Shown here piece by piece: positions 20,962 through 33,516 of a stretch of DNA of 64,000 nt. The notes below the pieces were generated by a model, which worked only from the letters and a program-made list of their open reading frames with translations, was not told the origin of the DNA and searched no databases. The position numbers and the translations under genes are program-made. The number at the start of each line of letters is the position of its first letter. Position 1 is the stretch's first letter. The DNA is from Gnetum montanum (Eukaryota; Streptophyta; Gnetopsida; Gnetales; Gnetaceae), in contig MNCI01027496.1 in the NCBI GenBank assembly GCA_015680685.1, positions 891,246 through 955,245 of the forward strand, written 5' to 3'.

Positions 20962-21974
20962 AATGGAGTTCCAGATCCTAGTCACATGAAGTCCCTTTTC
21001 ATCCCTAGTCCAGATCAAAACCAGTCTCTTTCAATGACTTCGCATCGATACTCTAAGACCAGACAACCCCCTCAAGACATAAGAATGCTCCAATAGATGA
21101 ATCACCATTCCTAAAAGAGAAGAAAAGAGAAGCAAGAAGTGAGATGGGCCTTAGTTAGAGGGGAAATTTAGGCATGGGAAATGTGTTTTTCTAGTTCCAT
21201 AACCAATGCTTGTAGCCCCTTTATTTAGTCTAAGGGGTGTGCTTTGAATTTCCATCATTTTTTTGAATTTTATGTTTTTATGGATTTTTGGATAGGAACC
21301 ACACCATGCAAAGACTTTAACTTCCTATTATTGGTTGACATCAAAATGGTAAGAAATCCATGAAAACACTCATGCACTTAAGAGGATAGGTAGGTATAGA
21401 GAGCATCAAATTCCCTTGAAGTTACACCCTTGTTAATCTATGTAAGCCTTTCCAAGTTTGAAGACTACCAAGGTCACAAGTTTGTTAAGGTTCTTATTAA
21501 GGAAGGGATATCATATTTACAAAACAAGGAACACCATAGAATTTAGTGGATGGGTGGATGATGTGGAATTACTACCTATTCCATGAAAAAAAACCATGTC
21601 CTAGTTAGTCATATCAAAATTCAAAGATAGAATCCATACATTAGCAACCAAATAACAATAAGTACAAACCACCATTAACAAATAGCTACAACATCACTCT
21701 GTCTTATTGGAAATAAAGGAAAAGAAAACAAACATAAGAAAAAAAACCAAATTAAAGTAAAATATAAAATAAATTATAAAATATGTAAGAAAGAGAAAAG
21801 GTACTAATGATGTTGTAAAAGAAAAAATGGTGTAAAACAAAAAAGTGTAAAAACAAAAAATAAGGTGTGAAACAAAAAAGTGCAAAAGTAAGGAGCCACT
21901 TGATTGATTTATCATGGATGATCATCTACCCCAAAACTAAGTTGAAAGAAGGAGATTCAAAATATTGAGCATGA

Positions 21975-23165
21975 TTTTTCATCTTAGGAGGTGTTGTAGT
22001 CATTAGCTCTTTTAGGCTCATGGAAAGGCTTTATTTATTGAATGTTGACTAATAGCCTTTTGTTTGGGCTCTCAAGTTTGTATATTAACATGGCCTTAGA
22101 GGGAAAGGTTTTGTAAATGATATAAGGTCCCTCCCACAACAACTGGAACTTAGTTCATTATGGCACATGTGTAGGGTTTGAGTAAAGAACCTTGTCTCCT
22201 AGTTGAAACTTTACCTTTCCTATTTTGAGGTCATGGTGTTGCTTGTTGATTGCTTTGTGCACTTCATTCAAGAATAGTAGCACTAATCAATTCTCATCTA
22301 GCATGTTAAGGTTGATTAGTCTCTCTTTTTGTGCTAGACTAAGGTCAAGGTCAAGGCCACAAGCTATTGAAAGTGTACAGAGCTTGGATTGAATAGAAAG
22401 AGTTTGTAGTTTTCCATACACCAGCTTATAAGGAGAATAGCCTATAGGGAGTCTCCAGGTTGAGTAGTAGGCCCAAAGGGCATTGATAAGTTTAGTACTA
22501 TAGTCTCTCCCATATTTGCCACTTATTCTAGTTAAGATCTTAGTGATCTCCCTATTTGTAATCTTAACTTAATCATTAACTTGCGAGTGATAAGGTGTTG
22601 TTAATTTATGTTCTACCCCTAAGCATTGCATGAGATTTCGAAAGGTGGTGCCTATAAAATGAGTACCATTATCAGAAATCAATGCACGTGGTAGCCCAAA
22701 CCTATTTACAACATTTTGTTGTACAAACTGAGTAGCTGTAGAGGATGTACAATTAGTGATATCTACAACTTCTATCCATTTTGTACAATAATTAATAGTG
22801 AATATGATGTACACCTTTCCATTTGACATGGGTGTGATGGGATTCATGAAGTCAATGCTCAAGATGTCAAAGGATTCCAGTGGTTAGATCCACTACTGAG
22901 GATCCTCCATACGAGTAGTCATCCCACCATCATGTTGGAAACATTCACAAGAGTGGACGAATTGGGGAGTATCCTTGAAGAGTGTTGGCCAATAATACCT
23001 TGTCATTAGTATCTTAATGGTTGTGCATTTCCTAGCATAGTGGCCCCCACAAGGACCCTCATGGGTATCTTGAAGGGCACGTAGTTGATTAGCATTAGGA
23101 GCACACCAACAAACTAGGCCATCGTCACATACCTTGTAAAGGTTCCCATTGATCTCCATGAAGTG
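21975..23165 (-). pseudogene. Integrase of element C
   Basis: Zinc-binding region at about 22890-23060 (HEGPCGGHYARK, then a Cys pair region, partly altered). Catalytic core: IDFMNPITPMSNGK with the first Asp, RALISDNGTHF with the second Asp, then TTPYHSQVND, stop and VKITNREITK, where the catalytic Glu of the DDE triad is Lys. The C-terminal YELVYGKL-type and GPY-like regions follow toward 21975. It would insert cDNA into the genome; here broken by stops and the Glu substitution. Confidence 0.85.
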
Positions 23166-23790
23166 TTTGGCCTGATGAAGAAACTATTATTTCTTCATAC
23201 TATCCAGTTCTTGTGGCATCTCCTGAGTGAGAAGGTAGGTGAGGATGCCATTATACTAGTTAGGTTCATTAAGTACTTGTTCATTTATAGCATTAGTAAA
23301 TAGAAGTTCATTTGAAAATTTATTAGAAAGTGGGCTCTCCTCTTCTTTGCTATCCTATCTCAACCAAGACAAGTGATCAAAAATCATTCTCTCGCTTACC
23401 TTTTGATTTACCTTTGTAAGATTGAATTCCTACAAGATCACTAACCATCATATGACACAGGGGCTTACCATTGGTTTGTTCATGAGGAAGTGGATGGCAC
23501 TGTGATATGTGTGCATGAACACCTTGTATCCAAGTAGATAGTGCCTAAATGTTTCCAAGGCATACACCACCACAATCAGTTCTTTCTTTGCTGTGGTGTA
23601 ATTTAGCTGCCCACCCACAATGCTTCAAGTTGCATAGTGGATATAGTAAGGATGTTTTTGATCATCTAATTGTGTAAGCATGGTTCCCAAGGCATAATTT
23701 GATGCATTTGTCATGATATGGAATGGTTTGGACTAGTCAAGTGTTCATAGAATTGGAGTTTCCACAAGCTTTTACTGAAGGTCCTAGAAT
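23166..23790 (-). pseudogene. RNase H of element C
   Basis: Recognised by the segment HIMTNASNYALG near 23690-23715, where the first catalytic Asp of the TDAS motif is Asn, by YYIHYAT-like sequence near 23630-23650 and by FMNKP near 23470. It would degrade the RNA strand of the RNA-DNA hybrid. Multiple stops. Confidence 0.8.
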
Positions 23791-24760
23791 GCATTCTTGC
23801 ATTGCTTAGACCAAACAAACAGAGCATCCTTCTTTGTAAGCTCTACCAATGATTTGGTGATCTTAAAGAAATGCTTTATGAAGCATCGATAGTAACTAAT
23901 GTGACCAAGGAATGATCAAACATCTTTGATAGTTTCTAATTGCTAGGTAACTCCTTAGATGACCCTTATTTTCTCAATGTTCATCTCAATCTTTGCTTGT
24001 GATATTCTATTCCCTAAGATAATGCCCTCTTGGACCATCAGATGGCTCTTTTGCCAATTGAGTTGAAGGTTAGTCTCCACACACCTTTTTAGTACCTACT
24101 CAAGGTAGTCTAGGGCTTGCTCAAATGTAGCACCATAGGTGGAGAAGTCATTTATGAATACTTCCACCTTGCTACCAATTTTCTATTGAAAGATGCTTAA
24201 GCCAAGGTGTTGGAAAGTAGTAAGGACATTGCATAAACTAAATAGCATCTTTCTATATGCAAAAGTCCCCTAGGGATTTGTGAATGTAGTTTTGGCTTGA
24301 TCTTTAGGTGTAATCTAGATTTGGTTATAGCCACTATAAGCATCTAGAAAGCTATAAGAGAAATGCCTAGAGATGGTGTCTAACAATTGATCTACAAATG
24401 ACAATGAAAAATGATCTTTGTAGGTTGTCATGTTCAATAGCTTGAAGTCAATACAAACCCTTCACTTGCCACCTTCTTGGATACTATCACAAGTGGGCTA
24501 ACCCACTCTCTATCTACTATGGGATAGATGAACCCTACCTTGTGGAGTTGTTCAATCTTCTTTTTAATAATCTATTTTAGTTTGGGTTTCAACCACCACT
24601 GTTGTTGTCTCTTTAGCTTCATAGAAGGATCTATATAGATGTAGTGTTGGCATATCCTAAGATTAATCCCAATGAGTTCAAGATATGACTAAGTAAAGAA
24701 TGTTGGCCATTTGTTAACCACCTTCAATAACTTCTCTTTTTGTTCAAGAGCAAGATTAGC
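23791..24760 (-). pseudogene. Reverse transcriptase of element C
   Basis: The catalytic box reads VEVFINDFSTYG (about 24140-24175) in place of FMDD; one of the two essential Asp residues is Asn. The preceding FGLCNAP block is changed to FSLCN. The connection segment SFLGHISYYR-like precedes RNase H at about 23880-23920. Frameshifts and stops throughout. Confidence 0.85.
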
Positions 24761-24829
24761 ATTAATTATCATTGGCTTTCCATTGTTTAGAAAAGCATAT
24801 TCCATGTAGATAGGTAGAGTTTTCAACTC

Positions 24830-25560
24830 TAGGGACTCTTGTTTGAAACTTTTAGGAATTTCCAACTCTTCCTAATTAGTGTTATTAGGTTCATCATCAA
24901 AGAGGTTACAATGAAATTGCTCTAGTTTAACCATGCCTTCAACATAGGCACTTATTAAGTTCTTAGTTGGTTCTATGCATATTGTTGAGTTGCTATTAGG
25001 ATCAGCTGTTAGCCATTGGGTGTCCTCCTATTTTGTAGCTACTGTGTATAGGTACCTTTTAATTTTAGACACATTTGCACATTGTTTGCATGCTATGATG
25101 GATGTAATTTTTATGAATCATAGTTTCTACACATAGTTGCACCTTGTGTCATTGTACATGATGCATGAAACTCTCTTCTTCCCTATCTTTTTGAATGCAT
25201 TTTCCTTGGAAATCTCTAAGAAAAGGTCTCTAATTCCCAACCATGCATCAATGGTGCTCAACCAAGTCCTTCCCATGATGAATAGGAAGTCCATCTTGCA
25301 ATTATTGACATGGATTACTAGGAATTTAGTAGGATAGGATCACTCATAGATTATGGTGATAATGTCCTCCATCAGTCCTAAAGGAATAGTGATGGATTAG
25401 TCTACTAGCTTAAGAAAAATATTTTCCTTCTTAAGTGGAGGTAGGTTCTAGGCCTTGTGCATCTCATGAGAAATTAGATTTACACTAGAACTTGAATCCA
25501 AAAGAGCCTTGCAAGGCTCATTCCCAATGATTTATGGGTAAATAAGGAGACTCCCAAGAC
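24830..25560 (-). pseudogene. Protease of element C
   Basis: The active-site stretch near 25470-25520 reads CKALLDSSSSVNLIS, so DSG has become DSS. The second block (MGRTWLSTIDAWLGI-like) lies at about 25220-25280. It continues into the pre-RT linker toward 24900. Inactive. Confidence 0.8.
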
Positions 25561-27926
25561 TAGATCTTTTCCTAGGAAGGTGACCAACCTTAATCAAATT
25601 GGTTATCACATGGGTTAACATGTTGGTATGCACTTTGGAAGGTGTTTGGTTTGAAGGGTTCTCAAATGGATTTGTAGAGGATGATGGAGAAGCAAGGTCT
25701 TCACCAACAAGTGTATGTAAGGGCTTTATACAACTGTTGGTTTTGAAGAAAAGTATTTTTTGGAGTTTTTTTTGAACCATGCAGTTAAGGAGCTGGTTGA
25801 AAGTTAACAGATCTAGTGGCGTTACTTGCTACAGCTGGGTTGGAATTTCATCCTACATTGATGGAGTAGGTGATAACTGAGTTGAGGGTAGAGGAACATA
25901 TGCAAAAGGATGAGAAGGATAATGAGGATTCCCCTCTTGGAGATTGGGCTCTATAGTACTTAGGAGGATAGTAGTGATCCTAGAATGAAGCATGACTAGA
26001 AGAGTCATGCAGAGAAACAGGCTGCAAAACATAGTACCCATATGGATTAGGCTATTGGTAAGGGTACTACTCTTGGTGATGGAATCCCCCTTAACTATGG
26101 ATGTTGTCATTGATGGTATTGCTTATAAGGTTGTGATGGAACTCCACTTGGATAGTAGGCTTGTTGTTGGTGGAATTGCTTGGGGTTGCCTTCTTGCCAA
26201 TCTAGGATTTAGAGTGTACACCCTATATTCCTACGAGTGTGACATAATGGGACAACATCCCTTAGGATATTCTTATTGGTATATGTCACATCCACAATCA
26301 TCATCTATTTTAGACTTCACAACCTCCTCTACTGCAGTAGCCTTGCCCTTACGCTTGGATGGCCACATTCAACTTCTATCCTTCTTTTGTGATCATGATC
26401 ACTACTTTGCTTTTTGGATTCCTTTGCTATTTGCAGAGCAATTTAAAAATTTTCATTCAAAGAGTCCCACATTTTATCTACCTTGGCTAAAATTGTAGAA
26501 CTAGACTTCTAAACTAACAAGGTCTTTTGTTGCACCATCTCATCAAGTGGTGCCTCCTCGTCATTGTCATAAAACTAAACCTTCCTTTTTCTAACAAAAG
26601 GATCCTAGTTGTACTCCTCCACACTTTTCCTTTTTCTCAACTCTCCTTCTTCTTTGACAACATGCTTTATCAGCCTTTGAATTTGATGGGCCCTTAATTT
26701 TGAAAGTTTCCCTTGGGGATAGACCCCAAGAGCTCTCTGTGTTTCTGTTTGAAGTCCATCTATGATATGGTGGAGCTGCTTCCTCTGAGAATAATCATGA
26801 CATCGATGCAAAAGAAAATAGTACCAATGCATGGTTGCATCCAAGGGTTAATGTGTTCATTGTTTCTAACTTGGATCTACTTTCTTAGGTTGGATACTTG
26901 AGAGTATTTTTGATACTTATTATTGAAGAACTCAAGCATTGTACTCCATTGATGAATTTATTTTAGCTCCAACAACTAGTACCAACTTTTAGCTTCCTTT
27001 ATTAGTGTCCTTGAGAATAGCTTTAACTTTTGCCATTTATTCTCCATGTTTTGTAAGGCATAAACATCGTGAAAGGCTTGAAGATGGTTATGTGAATTTG
27101 AGTTGTATTCCCCTTCAAACTTGGGGATATTATTCATATCCAATTGCTTGATTTTGCTATCTTTCACATGCCTTGTTGAAATTTTCATTGCCTCTGTAAT
27201 GTTCAACATGTTCCTTGTTGCAAGTAAAGGCTCATCATGGTCATAGCCCCTATAATGGCCATGATGCCTAGGATGTCCTCTACTTTCCCTTCTTTCATGG
27301 TGGTGGGCCTCCCTTGATTATCCATGCCCTTGGTCTTTACTAGTTCGATAGGCCCTATGATCATCTCTATTTCATCGGTCACCTCCATCATGGTCATGTC
27401 CTCTATGACTTCAACCAAAACTAGAGGAGGAAGAAGAGGATGAAAAAGGTAAAGAGGAAGGAGGACTAGCACCACCATGGTGCCTAACACCCCCTCTTCT
27501 ATGGTTATAGCCACAATCATCATCGTGATGCTTGTCCTCATCCTTGCCATGACTCCCACCCTTGAATCCCCCATGATCATGGAATCCATTCTTACCCAAA
27601 CAAGGATTGTTTACAATGGACTATAAATTCTTATTCAAGCCTCCTTCATTGAAATCAAGGAAAGGAGATTTAGTGAATTGGAAACCCCTCAAAGAAGGAA
27701 TCCTCTTCATCTTTTTAACCTCGCAGGAACAAGGGGTTATTGAACCGTTTCTTCTTTGAAGCTTTATAGCACCTCTCCTATTGCCAATCTCTTTTGCATT
27801 ATGCTTCAATGCAATGGTAATCTCGATAGTCATGATCTTACACAATGTATTCAACATTGAGCCCCTGGATGCCCAACCTCATAAGAGTTTGGTGCAACAT
27901 CGTAGAAATTGATTGATTGGGTGACA
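25561..27926 (-). pseudogene. gag: gag and gag-protease linker of element C
   Basis: N-terminal part at 27621-27926, lacking about the first 80 codons compared with A and B. An Arg/His/Gly-rich insert lies at 27203-27599, and the capsid core (KQLDMNNIPKFEGEYNSNSH) at 26976-27209. The C-terminal helical part is at 26605-26844 (LRAHQIQRLIKHVVKEEGEL), the Cys/His segment (CDIYQ, stop, EYPKGCCPIM) at about 26240-26300, then a Pro-rich linker. Frameshifted. Confidence 0.8.
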
Positions 27927-28044
27927 ACACAATGTTNGCTTGTAATATACTTTGTTAGTTAAGTTATGTAGATTTGATGAGTGCATTACAATGATTTTAA
28001 ATAATTTCCCCAAGTCCTAGATAGCACATGTAGCTAACTGAAGT

Positions 28045-28062
28045 CCTTGGAAATGATGTTAA
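28045..28062 (-). promoter_or_regulatory. Decayed primer-binding site of element C
   Basis: The minus strand reads TAACATCATTTCCAAGGA one base from the LTR. It matches the tRNA-Asp PBS at 10 of 18 positions; seven of the eight mismatches are transitions. Confidence 0.6.
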
Positions 28063-28928
28063 TGATGAGCAGTGAGTATACCTTACGCCCAACCATACAA
28101 ATCACTAGTGTTCACTAAGTGAGCAAGTTGAATTTTGTAGACTTTAGCTCTCTAAGTACACTAGGCAATGAATCTAACTATTGCAATCATTATCTTCTTA
28201 GTTTCATTTGTGAAGTGCAAGTGTATCCTTAAGTGTAATTGAGGCATATGATTTTTTATCATTTTATATTTTATGATTTAAGTTGCCTAAGAATAAGAAT
28301 AAAGTATTTAAATTCTCAGTTAATCTAATACTTGCTAATATTTAACTAATCCTAACATAAGCATATGTTCCCACTTTTTGTACACATCCTGAACACATTA
28401 TAGTGTCACTGGGTTGCTAAGCATTAAGTGCTACTGGGATTACCAAGCCTTAACCATATGCTCGAAGTGGTCATACTTATGTTTGCTACTTAATCCATAT
28501 TAATTAGTTACTTAGAAACATTAAAGTGAATTGTATGAATATTAAATGCATAAGAAAAACATTACTCTATTCCAAAGGGTGCAAGGTTTGATCATAAATT
28601 CTCATCTTTATTATTGTTCAAATTGAGGTGCTTAGGTACATCAATGATTGACTAAAGATCTATACACTTCCTTGACTCCTATTGTAGTCACTCAGAAAAT
28701 ATTCTAACTTTCAGAGGAAAAAACTGCAAGAGCTTCTTTACAACTAAGAAAATATTGCCATAAATGCAATGGGTAGGTGCACATTTATAGAAAAGAATAG
28801 GAGGCCATGTCGATGGGTACATGCCAATGTGGCAAACCCCACATTGACAAGATCATGTCGATGAGACCCCATCAATGGGGTTGCATCAATAGCATCCCAT
28901 CAACACAGCCCAACAATGTGATTAATCA
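28063..28928 (-). repeat. 5' LTR of element C
   Basis: 866 bases. On the minus strand it starts TGATTAATCACATTG at 28928 and ends CTCATCA at 28063. CTATAAATG TATA at 28782-28789, with CATCAATG/TTGATG motifs between 28800 and 28905. Flanked on the right by target copy TCCAT (28929-28933). Confidence 0.9.
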
Positions 28929-28933
28929 TCCAT

Positions 28934-29640
28934 GTATTGTGCCTATGTTTCAAGTAATGCTTATGGACTTCCTTACTCATAAGTGCTACCATCCTATTCT
29001 CATCTAGAAGGTTTATATTCATGAGGTGTTCTCATTGGGTAAGCTCAAGTTAAGGTCAAGTACATTGGCAGTAGCTAGAGTGTGAAGCTTTGTTTGGATC
29101 AAGAACATTGGAAACTTGTTGTAAACTAGCTCATATGGTTAGTACCCTATAGGTATTTCTAGGATGTCCTATAGGCTCATAGAGCATCATTCAATTTAGT
29201 GTTCTAGTGCTTTCTAAACCTACTAACCATTCTAGTCAGTATTGTAGTAATTTCCTACTTAGTAACTTTTGCTTGACCACTTTCTTGGGGATGATATGAT
29301 GTTGTTAGCTTATGGTTCATTGTACGTTTTTGCATGAGCTTCTTAAATGTAGCACTAGTGAAGTGAATTTTGTTGTCTAATATAAACATCCTTGGTACTT
29401 CAAATCTATTCACCACATGTTGAAAGAATTTGATAACTATCTTTGCCATACAATATTTTACGGTTGTTGCCTCTTCCCACTTAGTACAATAATCCATAGT
29501 CACAATTATGTATTATTTTCTATTTGACATCGGTGTTATGTATCCCATAAAATCAATTCCCTAGATCTCAAAAGGTTCAATTAGTTGTATCTAGTGTTGT
29601 AGCACATCATGTGATGAGCCCATCTGCACAAATCTTATAT
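28934..29640 (-). pseudogene. Integrase of element D (right part), zinc finger deleted
   Basis: Core motifs: the open stretch at 29255-29503 includes DYCTKWEEATTVKYCM, FILDNKIHF with the second Asp, and SYHPQESGQAKVTK, where the catalytic Glu is Lys, as in C and G. Compared with C, about 250 bases covering the zinc-binding HHCC region are missing near 29600. It continues at 4950-5222 across C. Confidence 0.8.
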
Positions 29641-31180
29641 AGATTGTCATTGATTTCCATCTATCTTTTTGCTTTGTGACAAAGTTTCTCACTTTGTTTC
29701 CTACTCCATTCAGCAAGGAGCTCTTTTGTTGATAGATAAGTCAGATATTCTATGGTTCATGGCTTCCTTGTTGAATATACAGCCTTTACTATTCTAGTAA
29801 ATAGATTTTCATTGGGAAATTGGTTTAACAGAGGTTCTGATTGATCTTTAGAATCCCATCTTAGTCCTAATAGATGATCGGGTACCACATTTTCTATTCT
29901 CCTTTTGTTGATCACCATGTTGTCAAATTCTTGCAAAATTACAAGCCATCTTAGCACTTTAGCACTAACCACTAGTTCGTTCATAAGAAATCAAATGGCA
30001 CTATGATCGGTATGGACATAGATATGGTACCTAAGCATACAATGTCTAAATTTCTCAACTACATACACCAAGGCCATTGGCTCCTTTTCTATTGTGGTAT
30101 AATTTAATTATGCTCTGGTGATGCTCTTGCTAGCACAGTGTATGTAGTAAGGTCTCTTCTAATCATCCTGTTATGTGAGTACTGCACCAAGCACATAGTT
30201 AGAAGCATCGGTCATGATGTGAAAAGGTCTTAACCAATTTGAAGCTTGAAGAATTGGTGTCTCCACTAATTTCTTCTTTAGAGCTTGAAATGCCTTTTCA
30301 CATGACTCTATCCACTCGAAGGGTGCATCCTTCTTCATAAGTTCTATAAGCAATTTTGCTATCTTTGAAAAGTTTTTTATGAATCTTCTATAGTATCCCG
30401 TGTGGCCTAAGAATGATCTTACATCTTTTACTATTTATGGCCTTTGAGTGATATTCTATATGACTCTAATATTTTTAGGATCTACCTCTATACCTTTCTG
30501 GGATATTTTATGTCCTACCACTATGCCTTCTTGGACCATAAGATGGCTTTTTTGCTAGTTGAGCTTAAGATTGGTTTCAACACATCTTTTGAGTACCTAC
30601 TCCAACAAGTCTAGTGCTTACTTGAAATTAAGCCCATACATTGAAAAATCATCCATAAAGACTTCTATGCCATTTCCAATTTATTTTTAGAAAATGCTAA
30701 GCAGAAGTCTCTAGAATGTGGTGGGTGCATTACAAAGACCAAATGGCATATGCTTGTAGGAAAACATTTCTCATGAACTGCTGAACATTATTTTCTCCTT
30801 GTTCTCATGTGTAATGTGGATCTAATTGTATCTACTGTATCCATCTAGAAAACTATAGTACTCATGTCCCACAATGGTGTCCAGGATCTAATCAACAAAT
30901 GTTAGAGAAAAGTGATCCTTGAATGTAGTAGCGTTGAACATCCAGAAGTTAATGTAGACTCACCATTTTTCCCATTCTTTGGAACAATCACTAAGGGATT
31001 GATCCATTCACTATTTGTAATAGGATAGATGAATCTTGCCTTTAGCAATTTTTCCAACTCTTGCTTGACTACTTCTTTGAATTTAGGATTGAGCCTTCGT
31101 TGGGGTTGGCATTGTGGCCTGACTGATGGATCAATGTATATCTAGTGTTGACAAATTCATGAATTAATTCCCATGATCTC
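29641..31180 (-). pseudogene. Reverse transcriptase and RNase H of element D
   Basis: RT catalytic box IEVFMDDFSMYG (near 30640-30680) is intact, as is YKHMPFGLCNAPTT (near 30725-30765). The RNase H start IMTDASNYVLGAVLT (30171-30215) keeps the catalytic Asp, unlike B, C and G. MNELVVSAKVLRWLV at 29940-29984 marks the RNase H C-terminal and tether part. Several stops prevent function, but D is the least altered at catalytic residues of the four copies with RT. Confidence 0.85.
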
Positions 31181-32110
31181 ATCATAAGACCACATAAAGG
31201 TTGTAGGCCATTTGTTAATCACTTCCAGAAACTTCCTTTTTTGTCCTTGTTTCAAAGTGGCATTGATTATTATCGACTTCTTATTATTTAAAAATGCATA
31301 TTCCAATCTTGTTAGTAGGGCCTTCAATTCCAACTGATCTAGTTCCATCGTGTTTGGAATCTCTAAACATCCCTAGTCTATCTATTCTTCTTGATTTATT
31401 CATGGGTGGAAGTGCCTTTTCCTTAATTTCTCTAACTTATTAGTTTCTTTAACATAGGCACTAACGATTTATTCCTTTGGTTCCATGTACTTGTAGGATT
31501 GTATATCTTCATTTGTGATTAGCCATTGGGTGCCTTCTTATTATGTGGCTATTGCATACAGACAATTTTGCACACATACTTCTTCTACATATTTATTGCA
31601 TGCGTTGGTTTCATCTTGTTTGATAGTCCATATTCTTTGCATGCAATTGTGCCCACTATCGTTGTGTGTAATACATGGATCTCTTCGTCTTTTTATGATG
31701 TTGGCTTCATCTTCCTTGAAAATCCCCAAGGACAAGTCACAAATTCCAAGCTTAGTGTCAACAATGCTAAGCTAATCTCTTACCATAATAATTAGAAATT
31801 CTCCCTTATTTTTTTCCACATGATTGACTAGAAACTCCATAGGGTATGACCAACCATTGATGGTTGTAATCACATCATCCACTTGTCCTAATGGAACTAT
31901 GATTGATTGGTTCACAAGCTCTAATTAAATGTTACTCTTCCTTAGTAGTAGATGATTATAGGCTTGATACATGTCTTGTGAGATCAGGTTCACTCTTGAC
32001 CCAAAATCAAGTAGATCTTTGCATGGTTTCTATCCTACTACCTAGAGGTAAATTAATGGACTTCTTGGATCAGTTCACTTCTATGAAAGAGCCCCTATTT
32101 TTATCCAAGG
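31181..32110 (-). pseudogene. Protease and pre-RT linker of element D
   Basis: Active-site region near 31985-32030 reads CKDLLDFGSRVNLIS, so DSG is DFG. The pre-RT linker includes MELDQLELKALLTRLEYAFL at 31289-31348, the typical ELKxLPxxLEYAFL entry to RT. Frameshifted. Confidence 0.8.
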
Positions 32111-33516
32111 AGTGATCATCTAAGTAAGCATGACAGTTGTGACATTTGGATTTAATGAAGATAGAAGCTTATTGTGTTGATGAGGATTTGATGTAGATAG
32201 GGTGGAAGTAGATGTGTTCCCCATTTATCGAATCTTTTTATGACTCATTTGGAAGAACAGTTGTCTCCTAGGTTGTGATTCGTATGTGATCACCTCCTCT
32301 TGTGTACTAATTGCCCTCAGTGCACTCTTCTACTATGATTGTGATGGTAGTTCCCCCTTGCATGATAGGAGGTGGTGCTAGTGGTAGAGTATTCAAGTGT
32401 TGACTTGAAGGACTAGTTATTGATGGACGCACATATGAGTTTAAATTTGTCCTTGGTGGCATAGGTCTATGGTACTCTATTGGGTAGTATTGTAAAGTTT
32501 AGACAGTAGCATTACCAGGAGAGATTGGACATTATACAAAATACCCATATGGATTTGGCTATCTATATTAATATTGTTAATGAGGTGGTGGCATGGCCCA
32601 CGATTAGGGTTGTTGCCACTGCTAATAGTACTATTCTTGTGGCTGTGGTAAAGCTTCATTGGGATAGTATGTTGGTTGGAAGTTTTACCTGTAGTTACCT
32701 TGAGGATAAGGTAACATTTTAGACATTTGTTTTTTTAACAAATCTAGGATTAAGTGCATATGCCCTTGTATCTTGTAAATTTTCATTACTAAACAACATT
32801 CTTTGGGATGTTTGTACTAACACATGGCACATCCTTTCTCATTGGTGGAGCTTATGTCTAAATACTAAGCCACTGAAGACACTTTAAATTTTCTTTTCCA
32901 AAATATTTCTTCTTTTTGTTATCCTTTCCTTTTTCAAAGGCTATATTTGCTCTCTCCTTTATAATCTTTAAGGCTATTGTACATCTCTCATTGACTGAGT
33001 CCCAAATTTTTGCTACCTATGTTGCTACATTAGCGATAGATTTTTGGATTGGTAGAGTTTTCTTTTGAATTGCCTAATCCAAGATCTCTTCCTATTGTGT
33101 GTCACAAACTCATGCATTCCTTTTCTTGATAGATGGATTTCTATTGTACTCTTTAGTTGATTCTCTCTTTTGTAATTCACGTTCCTTCTTGGCCACTTGA
33201 TCAATTAATCTTTGGATTCAATGGGAAGTCATATCAGATAATTGGCCCCTAGCATAAATCTCAAGGGTCTCTCTGGTCTTGTTTCATAACCCATCTACAA
33301 TGTGCCTTAGTTGTTCCTGTTGTGAAAATCCATGGCCTGGACATCTATGTATTAGTGAATAATACTTGTCCATTGCTGCATCAAGGGTTTCATGAGTCCC
33401 TTGCTTCCATCCTTAGATTTTTTTCCTTAAGTTGGATACTTGTGAGTAGGTTTGGTACTTTTTATTGAAGATCTCTAGCATGGTACTCCATCTTCTGATT
33501 GATTCAAGTTTAAGGG
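32111..33516 (-). pseudogene. gag: gag C-terminus and linker of element D
   Basis: A Pro/Tyr/Gln-rich linker lies at 32111-32750. The Cys/His segment is at about 32780-32850 (YKHPKECCLVM). The helical gag C-terminus (EEILDQAIQKKT-like) and part of the capsid core are at 33200-33510. Homology to gag ends abruptly near 33516, within the core. Confidence 0.75.

Larger units (their letters stand above)
19877..21930 (-). other. Spacer of element C
   Basis: Noncoding. Conserved blocks on the minus strand: GAGCC-AACTTTGGGGAGGA at about 20684-20710, the TACAAGCATTGGTTATGGAA block at about 21197-21216, GCATGGTGTGGTTCC at 21297-21311. Also a (GA)n tract with an assembly gap, an internal TATA at 20304-20311 and a decayed PPT-like motif at about 21921-21940. 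Confidence 0.65.
5223..28928 (-). mobile_element. Element C: near-complete Athila/Tat-type element with 3' ORF, interrupted by A
   Basis: The element is bounded by LTRs at 5223-6094 (3', with adjacent PPT) and 28063-28928 (5', with degenerate PBS). Target-site copies TCTAT (5218-5222) and TCCAT (28929-28933) differ at one base. Without element A it would be about 13 kb. Minus-strand order: 5' LTR, gag, protease, RT, RNase H, integrase, spacer, 3' ORF, 3' LTR. It is inserted in the integrase of D. All genes are broken. The first part of gag (about 80 codons) is missing next to the PBS, at the single N at 27937. Confidence 0.9.
162..33516 (-). mobile_element. Element D: Athila/Tat-type Ty3/gypsy element, interrupted and truncated
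   Basis: The minus-strand order is gag (right) - protease - RT - RNase H - integrase - spacer - 3' ORF (left). The element is split inside integrase by element C: the halves 162-5222 and 28929-33516 join correctly when C and its target duplication are removed, since integrase sequence ends at 5222 and resumes at 28934. The 3' LTR is not visible because another LTR interrupts the 3' ORF at 161. The 5' LTR and gag N-terminus are absent: homology stops near 33516, where plus-strand retroelement sequence begins. Stops and frameshifts are everywhere, although some RT motifs (FMDD, GLCNAP) are intact. Confidence 0.85.

Noticed and set aside
25992-26498. 168-codon plus frame within C
   Set aside because: It is antisense to the gag-linker of C, which is supported by homology to A, B and E.
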